A stretch of DNA of 64,000 nt from Hepsetus odoe (Eukaryota; Chordata; Actinopteri; Characiformes; Hepsetidae). The notes beneath the pieces are model-generated. The model made no database searches. It was not told where the DNA came from and saw nothing but the letters and a program-made list of their open reading frames with translations. The stretch spans positions 1,808,634 to 1,872,633 of the forward strand of contig CM029368.1 in the NCBI GenBank assembly GCA_017165825.1. Direction: 5' to 3'. Every line of letters starts with the position of its first letter. Position 1 is the first letter of the stretch. Position numbers and translations under genes: made by a program. Positions 1 through 12,127 of this stretch are shown here, in pieces.

Positions 1-1545
1 TGTACATTAAAAGGTTTGAAGCTGATAGTAGAGTCTGTAGTTGGAGTTCATTAAAAGGTTTGAAGCTGATAGTAGAGTCTGTAGTTGATCATTAAAAGGT
101 TTGAAGCTGATAGTAGAGTCTGTAGTTGTACATTAAAAGGTTTGAAGCTGATAGTAGAGTCTGTAGTTGATCATTAAAAGGTTCTATGCTGATAGTAGAG
201 TCTGTAGTTGTTCATTAACATTAAAGGTTTCAAGCTGATAGTAGAGTCTGTAGTTGATCATTAAAGGTCTGAAGTTGATATAGTAGAGTCTGTAGTTGGT
301 CATTAAAAGGTTTGAAGCTGATAGTAGAGTCTGTAGTTGATCATTAAAAGGTTTGAAGCTGATAGTAGAGTCTGTAGTCGGAGTTCATTAAAAGGTTTGA
401 AGCTGATAGTAGAGTCTGTAGTTGATCATTAAAAGGTTTGAAGCTGATAGTAAAGTCTGTAGTTGATCATTAAAAGGTTTTAAGCTGATAGTAGAGTCTG
501 TAGTTGATCATTAAAAGGTTTGAAGCTGATAGTAGAGGTCTGTAGTTGATCATTAAAAAGGTTTGAAGCTGATAGTAGAGTCTGTAGTTGTTCATTAAAA
601 GGTTTGAAGCTGATAGTAGAGTCTGTAGTTGATCATTAAAGGTTTGAAGCTGATAGTAGAGGTCTGTAGTTGGTCATTAAAAGGTTTTTAAGCTGATAGT
701 AAGTCTGTTGATCATTAAAAAGTTTGAAGCTGATAATGCAGAGTCTGTAGTTGTTCATTAAGGTTTGACTGATAGTAAGTCTGATTGATCATTAAAAAGG
801 TTTGAAGCTGATAGTAGAGTCTGTAGTTGATCATTAAAAGGTTTTAAGCTGATAGTAGAGTCTGTAGTTGATCATTAAAGGGTTTGAAGCTGATAGTAGA
901 GTCTGTAGTTGTTCATTAAAAGGTTTGGAGCTGATAGTAGAGTCTGTAGTTGATCATTAAAGGTTTTAGAAGCTGATAGTAGAGTCTGTAGTTGATCATT
1001 AAGGTTTGAAGCTGATAGTAGAGTCTGTAGTTGTTCATTAAAAGGTTTTAAGCTGATAGTAGAGTCTGTAGTCGGAGTTCATTAAAAGGTTTGAAGCTGA
1101 TAGTAGAGTCTGTAGTTGATCATTAAAGGTTTGAAGCTAATTCTGTAGTAGGAGTCTGTAGTTGGAGTTCATTAAAGGTTTGAAGCTGACAGAAATTAGA
1201 GTCTGTAGTTGGAGTTCATTAGAAGGTTCTAAGCTGACAGTAGAGTCTGTAGTCTTTTCATTAAAAGGTTTTAAGCTGATAGTAGAGTCTGTAGTTGGTC
1301 ATTAAGGTTTGAAGCTGATAGTAGAGTCTGTAGTTGTTCATTAAAGGTTTGAAGCTGATAGTAGAGGTCTGTAGTTGATCATTAAAAGGTTTGAAGCTGA
1401 TAGTAGAGTCTGTAGTTGTTCATTAAAAGGTTTGAAGTTGATAGTAGAGTCTGTAGTTGATCATTAAAAGGTTTGAAGTTGATAGTAGAGTCTGTAGTTG
1501 TTCATTAAAAGGTTTGAAGCTGATAGTAGAGTCTGTAGTTGGAGT
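1..1545. repeat. 41-bp minisatellite array reaching the left edge
   Basis: About 37 imperfect copies of a 41-bp unit whose core is TTTGAAGCTGATAGTAGAGT followed by CTGTAGTTG and CATTAAAAGG. Variation is mainly 1-5 bp indels at the TGATC/TTGTTC/GGAGTTC joint and in the A run. The array is cut by the window edge, so its true length is unknown. Spacing is head-to-tail without unique spacers. Confidence 0.97.
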
Positions 1546-1732
1546 TGATTTATGGTTTCATTTTGTGAAATTCTTGTTGGTAGATTTCTTTTCGCTTTGT
1601 GGAATTGAAATAGTTTCATGTTTGCACTTTGTTTATTAATTAAAACGAAAACATAACAAATAAAATTCTTTCATCACATCTCTAAGCAACGACCCTTTAA
1701 TAAGCTCTTTGACGTTTTTGATTCAGCAATGC

Positions 1733-1740
1733 TGACGTCA
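1733..1740. promoter_or_regulatory. CRE-like palindrome TGACGTCA
   Basis: An exact CREB/ATF consensus octamer, 20 bases before the hairpin at 1761-1819. No adjacent start or gene is recognised, so function is uncertain. Confidence 0.3.
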
Positions 1741-1760
1741 TCACACCACTGGACTTTTAT

Positions 1761-1819
1761 AGTTCCACCTTAAATGTGCTGGTGCCCTCACCGTGCACTG
1801 TCCCATTTAAGGTGGAACT
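1761..1819. repeat. Perfect 16-bp inverted repeat (hairpin)
   Basis: AGTTCCACCTTAAATG at 1761-1776 pairs exactly with 1804-1819 across a 27-base loop, which itself holds a GGTG/CACC mini-stem. It may be a foldback repeat remnant: related 'TCCACCTTAA' strings occur near 20845, 27892 and 38821. Confidence 0.8.
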
Positions 1820-2587
1820 GAAAATTCATTTTTGATCTCTTTCTGAATTAATTAGTAATAATAATAATAATAACAAAAAAATCAACACACAGTGTTTTAA
1901 AGCCTAGTTTCTTTAATGCACTAAAGGAACCATAAGCCAATCTTTATGCAGCCTAGACTGGACATGAAGACCGAGAACATGGACATCACCACACCTCCAA
2001 AAAACAAACAATAAATATAAAAAAACGTTATCATTTAGTTTATTATAAGCAGTAGGTAATGCAGCCCATCCTTACCTCTCACAGCGTTTCTGCAGCTTCC
2101 AGCAGCTCAGGAAAGAGTGCCATCTGACCAAAAAATTGCCCTTAAAGCTCTGCCGATGCCCTCACAGGGGGTAGAAGAGGCGGTACAGCCGGCTGGGTGG
2201 GGACTCTACCGCAGTGACGGATGCGGATTACTGCGGTGATCTGGCAACCTTCATGACTCAGGCACTTTCTTCCCCTGCTGAGGAATGCAGCACAGGACAC
2301 ATGCGCTGGGACAGAAGATGGGACACAATTCGGGCACTCAGCACAGGCATTAAACACAGACATGTTTTAATAAATGCAAAAACCGTGTGTCCTGCAGAGA
2401 TTTTACAGCATCTACTGATAAAAACACCACCTTAAAAACAGCAGGACCCGCTCAGACTTCATGAACAGGGGCCACACAAGGCGCTCAGGTCGAGAGTGCG
2501 GCTCTCGGAGCCAAAATAATCGAAATAATCTGTAAAATTTCCTCCACAGATGCAAGTTTTTCCTGCGAAAACGCGCCAGGATGCGAC

Positions 2588-2599
2588 TGCGCATGCGCA
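2588..2599. promoter_or_regulatory. NRF-1-like palindrome TGCGCATGCGCA
   Basis: An exact 12-bp palindrome matching the NRF-1 site common in CpG-type vertebrate promoters. It sits in the most CpG-containing part of the left flank. No gene start was recognised nearby. Confidence 0.35.
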
Positions 2600-2889
2600 A
2601 GAGAACTGCAGCATCCCACACAGAGCAGGATTTCTATTTTAGTTTCTCTGCTTTAGATCATTTTTCTTTGCTGTGGAGAAAAAAATTGAGCAGCCTACCT
2701 GCAGACTGTGGAAAAGCCCGGAGCGGTGGAGGGGGGAGTTCCGAGTTTACAGCATTCCCATCCCACAATCCTTTAACTCCTTGTGGAGCAGAGACCAAAA
2801 CAGCAGCTCAGGATGGGAATGCATAAAAATAAATTACATTAAAGGGGGGACAAGACCCAGGACAAGACTATAAGGATGCAATGAAATGC

Positions 2890-2992
2890 ATCATCCCATC
2901 TACCTCCATCTGTCTGTCTATCCATCCGTTCACCCATCTCTATCCATCTTCTTCAACATTCATCTATCTAGCCATCCAACTACCTCTAAATC
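2890..2992. repeat. Left part of a degenerate ATCC/ATCT tetranucleotide array
   Basis: Imperfect CCATCTATC-type repeats that stop at the transposon and resume on its far side at 4515. Confidence 0.8.
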
Positions 2993-2994
2993 GA

Positions 2995-4513
2995 CAGTGC
3001 CTTGCAAAAGTATTCACCCTCCTTGGCTTTTTACCTATTTTGTTACATTCCAACCGGCAATTTATTTTATGCGATGGATCTGCATAAAAATAGTCTACGT
3101 TGGTGAAGTGAAATGGGAAAAATATAAAAATCAATGAAAAATATATAAAAAAAAAAATAAAAAAACTACTTAAAACTGACTTGTGCATATGTATTCACCC
3201 CCTCTGCCATGAAGCCCCTATAAAGTCCTGGTGCAACTTATTACCTTCAAATGTCTCATAATTAGTGAAATGAAGTGCACCTGTTTGCAATCTAAGAGTC
3301 ACATGATCTGTCAGTATAAACACACCTTTTCTGAAAGGCCCCAGAGGCTGCAATACCACTAAACAAGAGGCATCACACCATGAAGACCAAGGAGTTCCAA
3401 ACAAGTCAGGGACCAAGTTGTTGAGAAGCACACGTCAGGGTTGGGTTGTTAAAAAATATCCAAATCTTTGATGATAATCCCCAGAGCACCATCAAATCCA
3501 TCATCTTCAAATGGAAAGAACATGGTACCACAACAAACCTGCCAAGAGAGGGTGACCCACCAAAACTCACAGACCGGGCAAGGAGGGCCTTAATCAGAGA
3601 GGCAGCACAGAGACCGAAGGTCACCCTGAAGGAGCTGCAGAGCTCCACAGCAGAGACTGGAGTATCTGTCCACAGGACCACATTCAGCCGTACGCTCCAC
3701 AGAGCCGGGCTTTATGGAAGAGTGGCCATTACTTAACGTTAAAAATAAAAAGGCACGTTTAGAGTTTACCAGAAGGCCTGTGGGCGACTCCCCGAATGTA
3801 TGGAGGAAGGTGCTCTGGTCAGATTGAACTTTTCAGCCACCAAGGAAAATGCTATGTCTGGTGCAAACCCAACACATCACCCCAAGAACACCATCACCAC
3901 AGTGAAACATGGTGGTGGCAGCATCACGCTGTGGGATTGGTCGGAGTCGAGGGAAAGATGGATGGAGCTGAATACAGGGATATTCTTCAGCAAAACCCGT
4001 CAGTCTGCCTGTGATTTGAGACTGGGACGGAGGTTCACCTTCCAGCAGGACAATGACCCAAAGCACACTGCTAGAGCAACACTCCAGTGGTTTAAGGGGA
4101 ACATTTAAATGTGTTGGAATGGCCCAATCAAAGTCCAGACCTCAATCCAGTTGAGAATCTGTGGTCAGACTTGAAGATGGCTGTTCTCAAGCAAAAACCA
4201 TCCAGTATGGAGGAACTGGAGCAGTTGTGCCTTGAGGAATGGGCAATAATCCCAGTGGCAAGATGTGGCTCATAGAGACTCATCAAAAGAGACTTGCAGC
4301 TGTAATTGCCACACACGGTGACTCTACAAAGTACTGACTTTAGGGGGGTGAATAGTTATGCACACTTAAGTTTTCTGTTATTTTTGTCCTATTTGTTTTT
4401 TGCTTCACAATAAAAAAATAAAAAAAACATCTTCAAAGTTGTAGGCATCTTCTGTAAATGAAAGGCTGCAAACTCTCAAACAAGCCAGGGGGTGAATACT
4501 TTTGTAAGGCACT
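2995..4513 (+). mobile_element. Tc1-like DNA transposon, inactive
   Basis: About 1.5 kb bounded by inverted ends: CAGTGCCTTGCAAAAGTATT at 2995 and its near-complement ending at 4513. TA dinucleotides adjoin the right end; the left target site is mutated. The interior holds a Tc1/mariner transposase relic. Tc1 elements move by cut-and-paste at TA sites. The element sits inside a tetranucleotide microsatellite, whose two halves flank it. Confidence 0.93.
3446..4315 (+). pseudogene. Broken Tc1-family transposase
   Basis: Recognisable pieces include the DNA-binding part (KDNPQST-like IDDNPQSTIKSIIFKWKE and ...VSVHRTTFSRTLHRAGLYGR), the YVW-KPNT region, HHPKNTI--VKHGGGSI, and LGRRFTFQQDNDPKHTARAT with the second catalytic Asp. 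The N-terminal third ends at a stop at 3735, there is a small frame-breaking deletion near 3815 that removes residues after the first catalytic Asp, and the C-terminal third is read only with further breaks. No function is expected. Confidence 0.92.
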
Positions 4514-4514
4514 A

Positions 4515-4855
4515 TCAATCCATGCGCCTGTCTATCCATCCTCCCAACCCATCATCTAACTGCCTTTATATCTATCCGTCTGTCTATCCAATCGTTCATC
4601 CCCATCTATGTATTCACCTATTTGGCTATCCATCCATCCATCTTTCCACTTACCTCTGTGTCTATTCATCAGTCATCTACCTTCTATCCACTTGTCTATC
4701 CATCCATCCATCTCTATATCTATGTATCTATCTTCCACTATATCCATCCATCAATCTGGTTGACTGCGTGCCAAATAGTCACTTTCACTTTATCCATCTA
4801 CCCATCTCTGTATTCATTGACCTCCACCCATCCGTGGATTTTGGTGGTTTTCTGT
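4515..4855. repeat. Right part of a degenerate ATCC/ATCT tetranucleotide array
   Basis: Imperfect (ATCC/ATCT)n on the far side of the Tc1 element, continuing the array at 2890-2992. Confidence 0.85.
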
Positions 4856-4863
4856 ACTGAAGG

Positions 4864-4865
<2 letters not shown>

Positions 4866-4908
<43 letters not shown>
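4866..4908. repeat. (CA)n microsatellite
   Basis: About 21 uninterrupted CA dinucleotides. Confidence 0.98.
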
Positions 4909-4910
<2 letters not shown>

Positions 4911-4984
4911 GAACTAGTATTTCTGGTTCAGACCTCAGCCATACTGTTACCTAGTGGCAAAAACTCCCAACAACAACCCTGTGC

Positions 4985-6830
4985 ATTGTGCTGAATCACT
5001 TTTTTATTTTCAAAAGTCAAAAGTCAGTTGTATAAAAATAAAATAATCTCTTAGAACAGTGGTTCTGAACAGCCAGATGGATTTGCCAAAAAAACAAAAA
5101 TCATTGCGAAAAACAAAACATCCAGGTGACAGAAATCATTAACATTAAATAACACGACTAGCCAGCGTTTTGTGCCTCTGGACTGAAGGTGGGCCCAGCG
5201 TTTGTACCGTTAGAAAATTTGGCAACATCACAAGTTCACGAGTGACCATCAGAAATCGGAGGAGCTGTCCGTGTCAGAACGCAGACCTTCACGGGACGTC
5301 CGTATACAGTCCTCAAACACCTCCGATTATGTCCCCCTGCTCCATTAGACGTTTCGATTTCCTTCCTGTTCATTGGATGTCCATCAGGGTGATTGATTCA
5401 GATTGTCCTGACAGACGAAGGTGCAGATTAAAGCAAACAAATCCACCAAAATCCAGACCAAAACTCTTTAGAGACAGAAACGTAGACCAAACCCGAAATG
5501 AAAGAAACTGCACAACACTGTGGATCGGACCTCGGATAAAACGAACCCTTTAGCTTCATGAACAGGTCAACGTGAAGCACTGCGCCTGCTGAACGACCTC
5601 AAGGTTGGAGTTAAGAGGAAATTTCACTGAATTTTTTTGTATTTTTTAGATTTTTTGGAGAAGATGTAAACAGTCATTCGGAGTGAGTGAAACGATCCAT
5701 TCTCGAGAGCTTACAGTGGAAGTGAATGGAACCAGACGTCTCAGGAGTTGAACGGCTCTAAAGGTAAACTCTGCCTCCTGATTCGGAGTGTAAAAAGTAA
5801 ACCATTTCACATCTGAACACTCCATGAGGTGAACAACTGAATTATACAGAATTGGAGAAAAGCCAGCAGCGTTTCCCTTTCATTTCTTCAGACAGCTCTG
5901 CAAAATACTCAACGTCGAATGGAAACATATATGAATTCAGTGGTAATCGTCCAATCTATCCACATTTTCAGAGGCTCACTGCGCTGCATGAAAGTGGTTT
6001 AAATGGGCATCGCTGCTGGCCACTGGGAAAGAAACACTGGTGTCGATCACATTACATCGTTTGTACAGACTGGAATAACATTAACGTGAAAAAGTGCAAA
6101 CGAGAGCACAGCACCGGCTAAAAAAAGGTGAGCTGTGGCATCTCGGGCAAAAGGTACCAGTATGCAGAGCAGGGCCGGCGCTGGAGGCCAAGCGAAGACT
6201 AGATCAGCTCAAATATGGCTCAGAAACAACTGTGCAACCCGGGAAAAACGACACACTGAATCTTTCACTTGACACATTCGGATTCGTTCAGAAAGATTCA
6301 CACTAGGACTGCCCTTATATGAACTGTTCATCCTGCAATTGGGATTCTACGGGCTGCAATACGGACTGAGAGACGCAAACTCCTTGCCCGATGCAACATT
6401 TAGTTTTTGGTCAAAATACTGACAAACTTTGGAGAAAAGGTTTGGGGTCAAGAGGTTTGGGGCGAATGGAACCAGACGTCCCAAATCTGTGCATTTGCAT
6501 TCAAACGGCGAGTGTTTAGATGGAACGATGGTAAAATAATCTGCCCTAAATCGATGCCTCTCAACACATCAACAGATCCAAATCTTCATCAGGCAGCGTC
6601 TCCACCACCGTTTCATGTCGTGGAGGGACATTCAGACGTCTGGTTCCAAGGAGAACTCGAACCAAACGCACCCTGAACCACACTGAGCAAGTAATTTTGC
6701 AGAAATGGAATTGAATTCCTCTTATTATCTCTGTAAGATCATCACGATGGCATTCAGTCCATAATCGGGCAGCCCTGGTTCACACCAGCAACACGAGGAA
6801 TGAAGAAGTTTTGAAGAAAGCACGGCGTCC
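4985..6830 (-). other. Probable semaphorin 3' UTR
   Basis: This stretch follows the stop codon, has no recognisable coding content or obvious transposon, and contains a minus-strand AATAAA (plus-strand TTTATT at 5003-5008) with TG-rich sequence beyond it. The extent is inferred. It holds a 17-bp direct repeat (5724-5740 and 6464-6480) and an exact 15-bp inverted repeat (5727-5741 with 6634-6648). Confidence 0.4.
5003..5008 (-). terminator. Candidate poly(A) signal AATAAA for the semaphorin
   Basis: The minus strand reads AATAAA about 1.8 kb past the stop codon. The CA array at 4866-4908 reads as TG-rich sequence about 100 bases downstream, too far to count as a standard downstream element. 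This is a motif-only call. Confidence 0.35.
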
Positions 6831-7280
6831 TCAGATAGGCATGTTGGGCAGGTGGCCGTTGGAGCCGTTTGATACGGCCTTGTTGAGGCTTTCGGAGGAT
6901 TTTGCTCCGTTCTGCCCCAGTCCGTTGCGTTTCTCTCCACGTGGAGAGCTCCCCCTGAGCGCCTCTGTCTCCTGAGGCATGCTGCCCCCTGCCCGCTGCG
7001 AGTCGAGGCTGTGGGGGGCCGTCCTGCGACACCGCTGCCTGAAACTGAACAGCGCTATGGTCAGCAGTAAGCTGATGCACAGCACTAACAGCACCGAGAC
7101 CACCACCAGCTCCTGCAGGTAACTGGGGCTTTTAGCCAGCTTTTGGTGGTCTCCTCCACGGCTGTCCACTTCCACTACTGGGTCGGGAGAGTTCCTGCTG
7201 AAGCTGACGGTGGTCACGGCTTGGGTCTCTCTGAGGGACACCGTGGACACCAGCTCCTTCGGCGTGGGCTTCGGCTCCGT
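6831..7280 (-). CDS. Semaphorin last coding exon: stalk, membrane helix, cytoplasmic tail
   Basis: Begins TEPKPTPKELVSTVSLRETQ after the acceptor TCTAACGCAG. A hydrophobic helix (ELVVVSVLLVLCISLLLTIA) is followed by the basic stop-transfer RQRCRR and a Ser/Gly/Asn-rich tail ending SNGSNGHLPNMPI at TGA 6831-6833. The tail is short, with no recognisable catalytic domain. Confidence 0.9.
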   Translation of the reverse strand, partial: TEPKPTPKELVSTVSLRETQAVTTVSFSRNSPDPVVEVDSRGGDHQKLAKSPSYLQELVVVSVLLVLCISLLLTIALFSFRQRCRRTAPHSLDSQRAGGSMPQETEALRGSSPRGEKRNGLGQNGAKSSESLNKAVSNGSNGHLPNMPI

Positions 7281-10200
7281 CTGCGTTAGAAATCAAATTG
7301 AAAGTGACTATTTGAACACAGTAAATAACCATCCCTGCCATCCATCACCCACATCGTCCAGCAATGGATCATATCCAGCCCCTGTGGAGCAGTGGTGGGG
7401 ACAGTACCTTGCTCAAGGGAACCTCAGTGCAACCTACTAGTCTGGGATTCAAACCCACAACCTTCTGATTATGGGGCCTCGTCTCTAAACACTTGACATG
7501 GGGGTGTTTATTTATGACAAGAGCGACACTATCAACACCAATGATCAAGCTTGCGTTTATAGATGGAAAAAGTATTTGCACCCCGGAGCTGTTAATTGCT
7601 TCTGACAAAATGTAAAATCAGATTTTGAAAATGTATTTAGTTATCAATCATTCAAATAATATTTTTCTGACTAGTTCCATTTGCTGAAGAAGGCCGTCCT
7701 AAATCAACACTGTCCCAGCACGGAATTCATTCCAGTACAGTTTACAAACCGACTGACTTTATAGACAAATATTTAAAAATGTAAATAATTATTTAGAATA
7801 GATGACAGTTGTACAGTTGTTCACATTATTCTTTACCGGCGCCTGCAAGGTGGTCGCCCCTTTCGTGGTTCCTGTGGTTCCTGTGGTTCCCCGTCCAACG
7901 TTTGTCCTCCCGGGTGTTGAAGGCTGGACGGTGGGGCTGCTCTTCTGTCGGACCTGGTAGCAGAGCGTCTGTGTGAAGTTGTTCTCCACGGCCTTGCACA
8001 GGTACAGGCCCAGAGTGGACGGAGTGGCGAGGAAGCTGAGGCTGCCGTCCTCGTGCTGCATGTAGATTTTGGATGAAATGTTGCTGCTGAGCCGCCCCCA
8101 GTGCAGCCGGGCCAGGTGGGAGGTTGCTGGGCAGGGCAGGCGGACCACTTCATTCAGAGACACCGACACCGGCTCAGCTGTAGGACACTGAGCTGCAGAG
8201 GTCAAGATGAGGGTCATATTAGAGTCAGCACACAGAAGACACCACAAGACAAGGGCACAGAAACACAGCCTGAAGAGTGAAGCGACTCCAGAGGAGCTTT
8301 AGAATCATGGTTTCCAACTCTGATCCTGGAGGTCCAGCACACCTGATCACCTCAACTGATACCTGCTAGAGCATCACACTCCAGGACCAGAACTGGGGAC
8401 CCAGCAGGTCTTTCTGCAGCATAGTCTCATTGTTGGCAGCAGGACAACAAAAACACTTTTACATTCAATATTGTCCAATAATGATTACAGATCTAATGTC
8501 TTGTTCTTTGCTAACATTTTCAGGGTCCAGAATAGGACCTTAAACATGTATGCCAAGTCACAGAGACACACACACTTTAGCAAAAATTGGTTTTCTTCAT
8601 TCTCTTTGTCTTGCATTACATACAAAGATAACACACCCTATATTCAAAAAACCATCTGTGATTGGTCACGCCGTCCAAAGCACTGCTTATCCAGAGGCTC
8701 ATTTGCATATCGCCACCTCCTGCAGTGTCACTATTGTGCAATTATTAGTGCAAATGTGATAAAGGTAAACAAAGCATGTTTTGTGCAGCCATAGTGTGGG
8801 ACTCATGATGCCTTTCTGACTCAGTGTTCACAGCTTCTCTCCTCTGAGCTGGTTGGTATCTCTCACTCACCTGCAGGGGTTCTGACGCCAACGGACCGGG
8901 ATCTGGGGTTGATGATGAAGGTAGACTTACACGCCTCAGACACATTCCCTCCATCTACATCCTGACCACTGAGGAGAGAACGAGAGCACACTTTACCTCC
9001 CCTTTAACCCCTCACCCAGTGGGAGAACTTTACCGAGCAGTTTCCTTCAGGATAAATAAAGTTTCCTGATGAATAAAGTTTTTATATTTCTCTTCACAGG
9101 TTAAAAAACAAGTGGAAAAATATTCAGGAAAGGCAAAAATGATGCATTTTAATTGGAACAGAAGGGGAGGTGCTGCAGGTGGACACAAGGTTGTGGGATC
9201 GATTTCCAGTCTGAGCTCTTTCTGCATAGAGTGCTGGTTTAGTGTTTAGGGACCAGTAGGTTGCCTCGAGGTACCCTTGAGCAAGGTACCGTCCCCATCA
9301 CTACTCCCCGGGTGCTGGATATGTCTGCCCCTGCTGGACGGTGTGTGTGGGTTAAATACAGAGTACGTGTTTTTTTGTGACTCACTGTGTGTTCCCAGCT
9401 AAAAATAGTCACTTTCACTTCACTTGTGTACTACCCTCCCCCATGTCTTTTCATCTTTTGCCACATTTATTTCAGATGCACCAATCAGGAGCAGCTTAAG
9501 GAATATTTGGTGATTTGGTGGAACTGATTCTTAATGTGGTCAACCATCTGAGCCCTAGGAGTCTCCAAAATGTCTTTGAGATCTTCAAGCTCTTCATTAA
9601 AATGGAGCAGACTTGTGGGTGTGGTTTGGGACACAGTAAAGTGAAAGCAAAGTGAAAGTGACCAGTTGTCATTGTGAACACATCACACACAGTGAACCAC
9701 ATCCAAAACCATTCTCTGTATTTAACATGCACACCATCCAGCAGGGGGCAGACATATCCAGCACCCGGGAGCAGTGATGTGGACGATGCCTTGATGAAGA
9801 GTACCTCAGGGCAACCTACTGGTCCAGGAATTGAACCCACAACCTTCAGATTAAGGGGCGTAAACGCTAGGCCACAGCTGCCCTGGTTGGAGTTACTGAT
9901 AGCTGTTAACATGATCAGGAACTCTGGTTTCAGGGAAAATTGCATCAAGTTGCAACTATCTGTAACTCAACTTACAGATTCCCTTCGGAGGAGACATCAG
10001 TGCAAACTTTTCCTGAAGAGCTCCATCCACAAAAAGGGTCTCTGGCCAGGACGCACTCGGCGCAGCTCTGGTAGTACGAGCAGTTCGAGAAGGGAACCGA
10101 CGTGACTCCCTCTGAGGAGCCCACCAACACCACACCCTGCAGGACAAACAGAAGACACCATTGGACAAAAGCAGACGACATTTAGGTTTAGATTTATTAT

Positions 10201-12052
10201 CAAAACCTCTGTTAAAAATAGAAGTACTGATTCAACTACTTTACTCAGTTCGAGTGACAAAGTACAGGAAAGTCCTGAGAGTGTAAAGTAAAAAGTATAG
10301 GAGTGTACTGAGAGTGTGAAGTAAAAGTACAGCAATGTACTGAGAGTGTAAAGTAAGTAAAAGTATAGGAGTGTACTGAGAGTGTGAAGTAAAAGTACAG
10401 CAATGTACTGAGAGTGTAAAGTAAAAGTACAGCAATGTACTGAGAGTGTAAAGTAAAAGTACAGGGATGTACTGAGAGTGTGAAGTAAAAGTACAGGAAT
10501 GTACTGAGAGTGTAAAGTAAAAGTACAGGAGTGTACTGAGAGTGTAAAGTGAGACGTGTCTCCTCTGAAGGACGTCTGGAGCGTCTGTCTGTGCTGAAAG
10601 TGAACTGAATCTCACTCCATATTAATAGAATTAAAGACTATTAAAGCCTCGAACTTCAACTCCAATAAAAACAATCTACTGAAAATAATCCACATTTACA
10701 GCAGTCTCCGAAACAATGACACACTTCTCTGCATTTGATTCAGCAGGGAAACTTACTGTTAATGTGATTTGAAATGTGTTTACAGGAAGGAAGAGAATGA
10801 AAATGATCACTTCTTTAAATAAGCTAAAAGTAACACTTCATATAAAAGAACACCATGCTTCTGCTATTAACTGACTTTTAATCTTCTCAAGAGGGAGCTT
10901 TGCAAAAAAATATTTTCTTTTAAGCCATGATCTCTGCTCGGTAGTCCAGAAGTACCTTGGAGACGGAGAGCAGGAGGTTCTTGACCAGCTGAGGCTGTCG
11001 GAAGACCTGGACCTCCTCAATAATGTGAGCTCCTTTATCCAGAAGTACAGCTTTGTGCAGGAAGCCGGTTTCTGCTCAGCGTTAGACCAAAAAAAAAAAG
11101 AAAGTCCATCAGAAGCAGAAACCAAATAAAGAATAAGAACAGAAGGGCGTCTGAGATGAAACCCCTTACAATCCAACACGTCAGACTGTTTCAGAAAATC
11201 AGAGACTGAACTTTAAAAATCACTTTCCTTTCATTAATCTGAACTAAATCATGTTACTGTAAATTAACCTCGGTGCCCACGTCTGTTAAACTCTGGTTTA
11301 GGTCCCCCAAACTGTTCATCAGTGATACAGCAACCCATACAGGGGTTTCCAATAAACTGGCCACATTTACAGAGCAGGGGTTTTAACTACTGGTATTAAA
11401 AGAATTATTGATTTTCTGTGTGTTAAACACTAATATTAGAATAAACACCACATTAATCCAGTAAAGAGGGATTTTCTGTGTGTTAAACACTAATATTAGA
11501 ATAAACACCACATTAATCCAGTAAAGAGGGATTTTCTGTGTGTTAAACACTAATATTAGAATAAACACCAACACTGTCGGTACCTGTGAGCAGGTAGAGG
11601 ACGGTGTATTCCTTCCCATGAGCCCCCTGCACTCTCTGAGCCGCGATGTTGCTGTACTGATGATCAGGTGAGACGATGGACAGCTTGTGATTATTGGGCA
11701 GGACACTCTTATCAGCCAGGAAGTTCTCCTTCACGAAGCGCAGGGTGTTGTCTGAGGCATTGTGGAGACCACACTGCACGGAGACAGAGACACAGAGAGA
11801 CACTGAACACCACCAAACTAAAGAAGCAGAATTTGGATCTGAGATAATCGAGAACGTCTGGGCTCAGTCGGGGTTGATTTTTTTTTTTTCTGCTTGCCTC
11901 TCCAGGGTTGGTGATCTTCTCCTGCAATCGCATGGTCCACTTCAGCGTGTCCCTGTTCAGAAATTTGTAGTTCCCGGCAAACACGTCTTTGATGGCGCCC
12001 AGGCTGAACACACACACTGCCGAGCGGCCGGAGTTCACAGACCTGCATGGGG

Positions 12053-12127
<75 letters not shown>

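Larger units (their letters stand above)
1546..2880. other. Non-coding interval with short motifs
   Basis: No recognised gene. It contains a CRE-like palindrome, a perfect 16-bp hairpin, an ATA microsatellite near 1855 and, at 2460-2830, a locally GC-richer patch with an NRF-1-like palindrome. Overlapping short ORFs on both strands here resemble no family I know. Confidence 0.6.

Noticed and set aside
1..1545. CRISPR-like regular repeats
   Set aside because: Units are contiguous with no unique spacers, and the window is vertebrate nuclear DNA. It is a minisatellite.
2142..2873. Overlapping short frames on both strands as a small gene
   Set aside because: No family resemblance, the frames overlap across both strands, and no splice or poly(A) context was seen.
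4492..4954. IHPSIYL-rich open frames
   Set aside because: Translation of ATCC/ATCT repeats flanking the Tc1 element.
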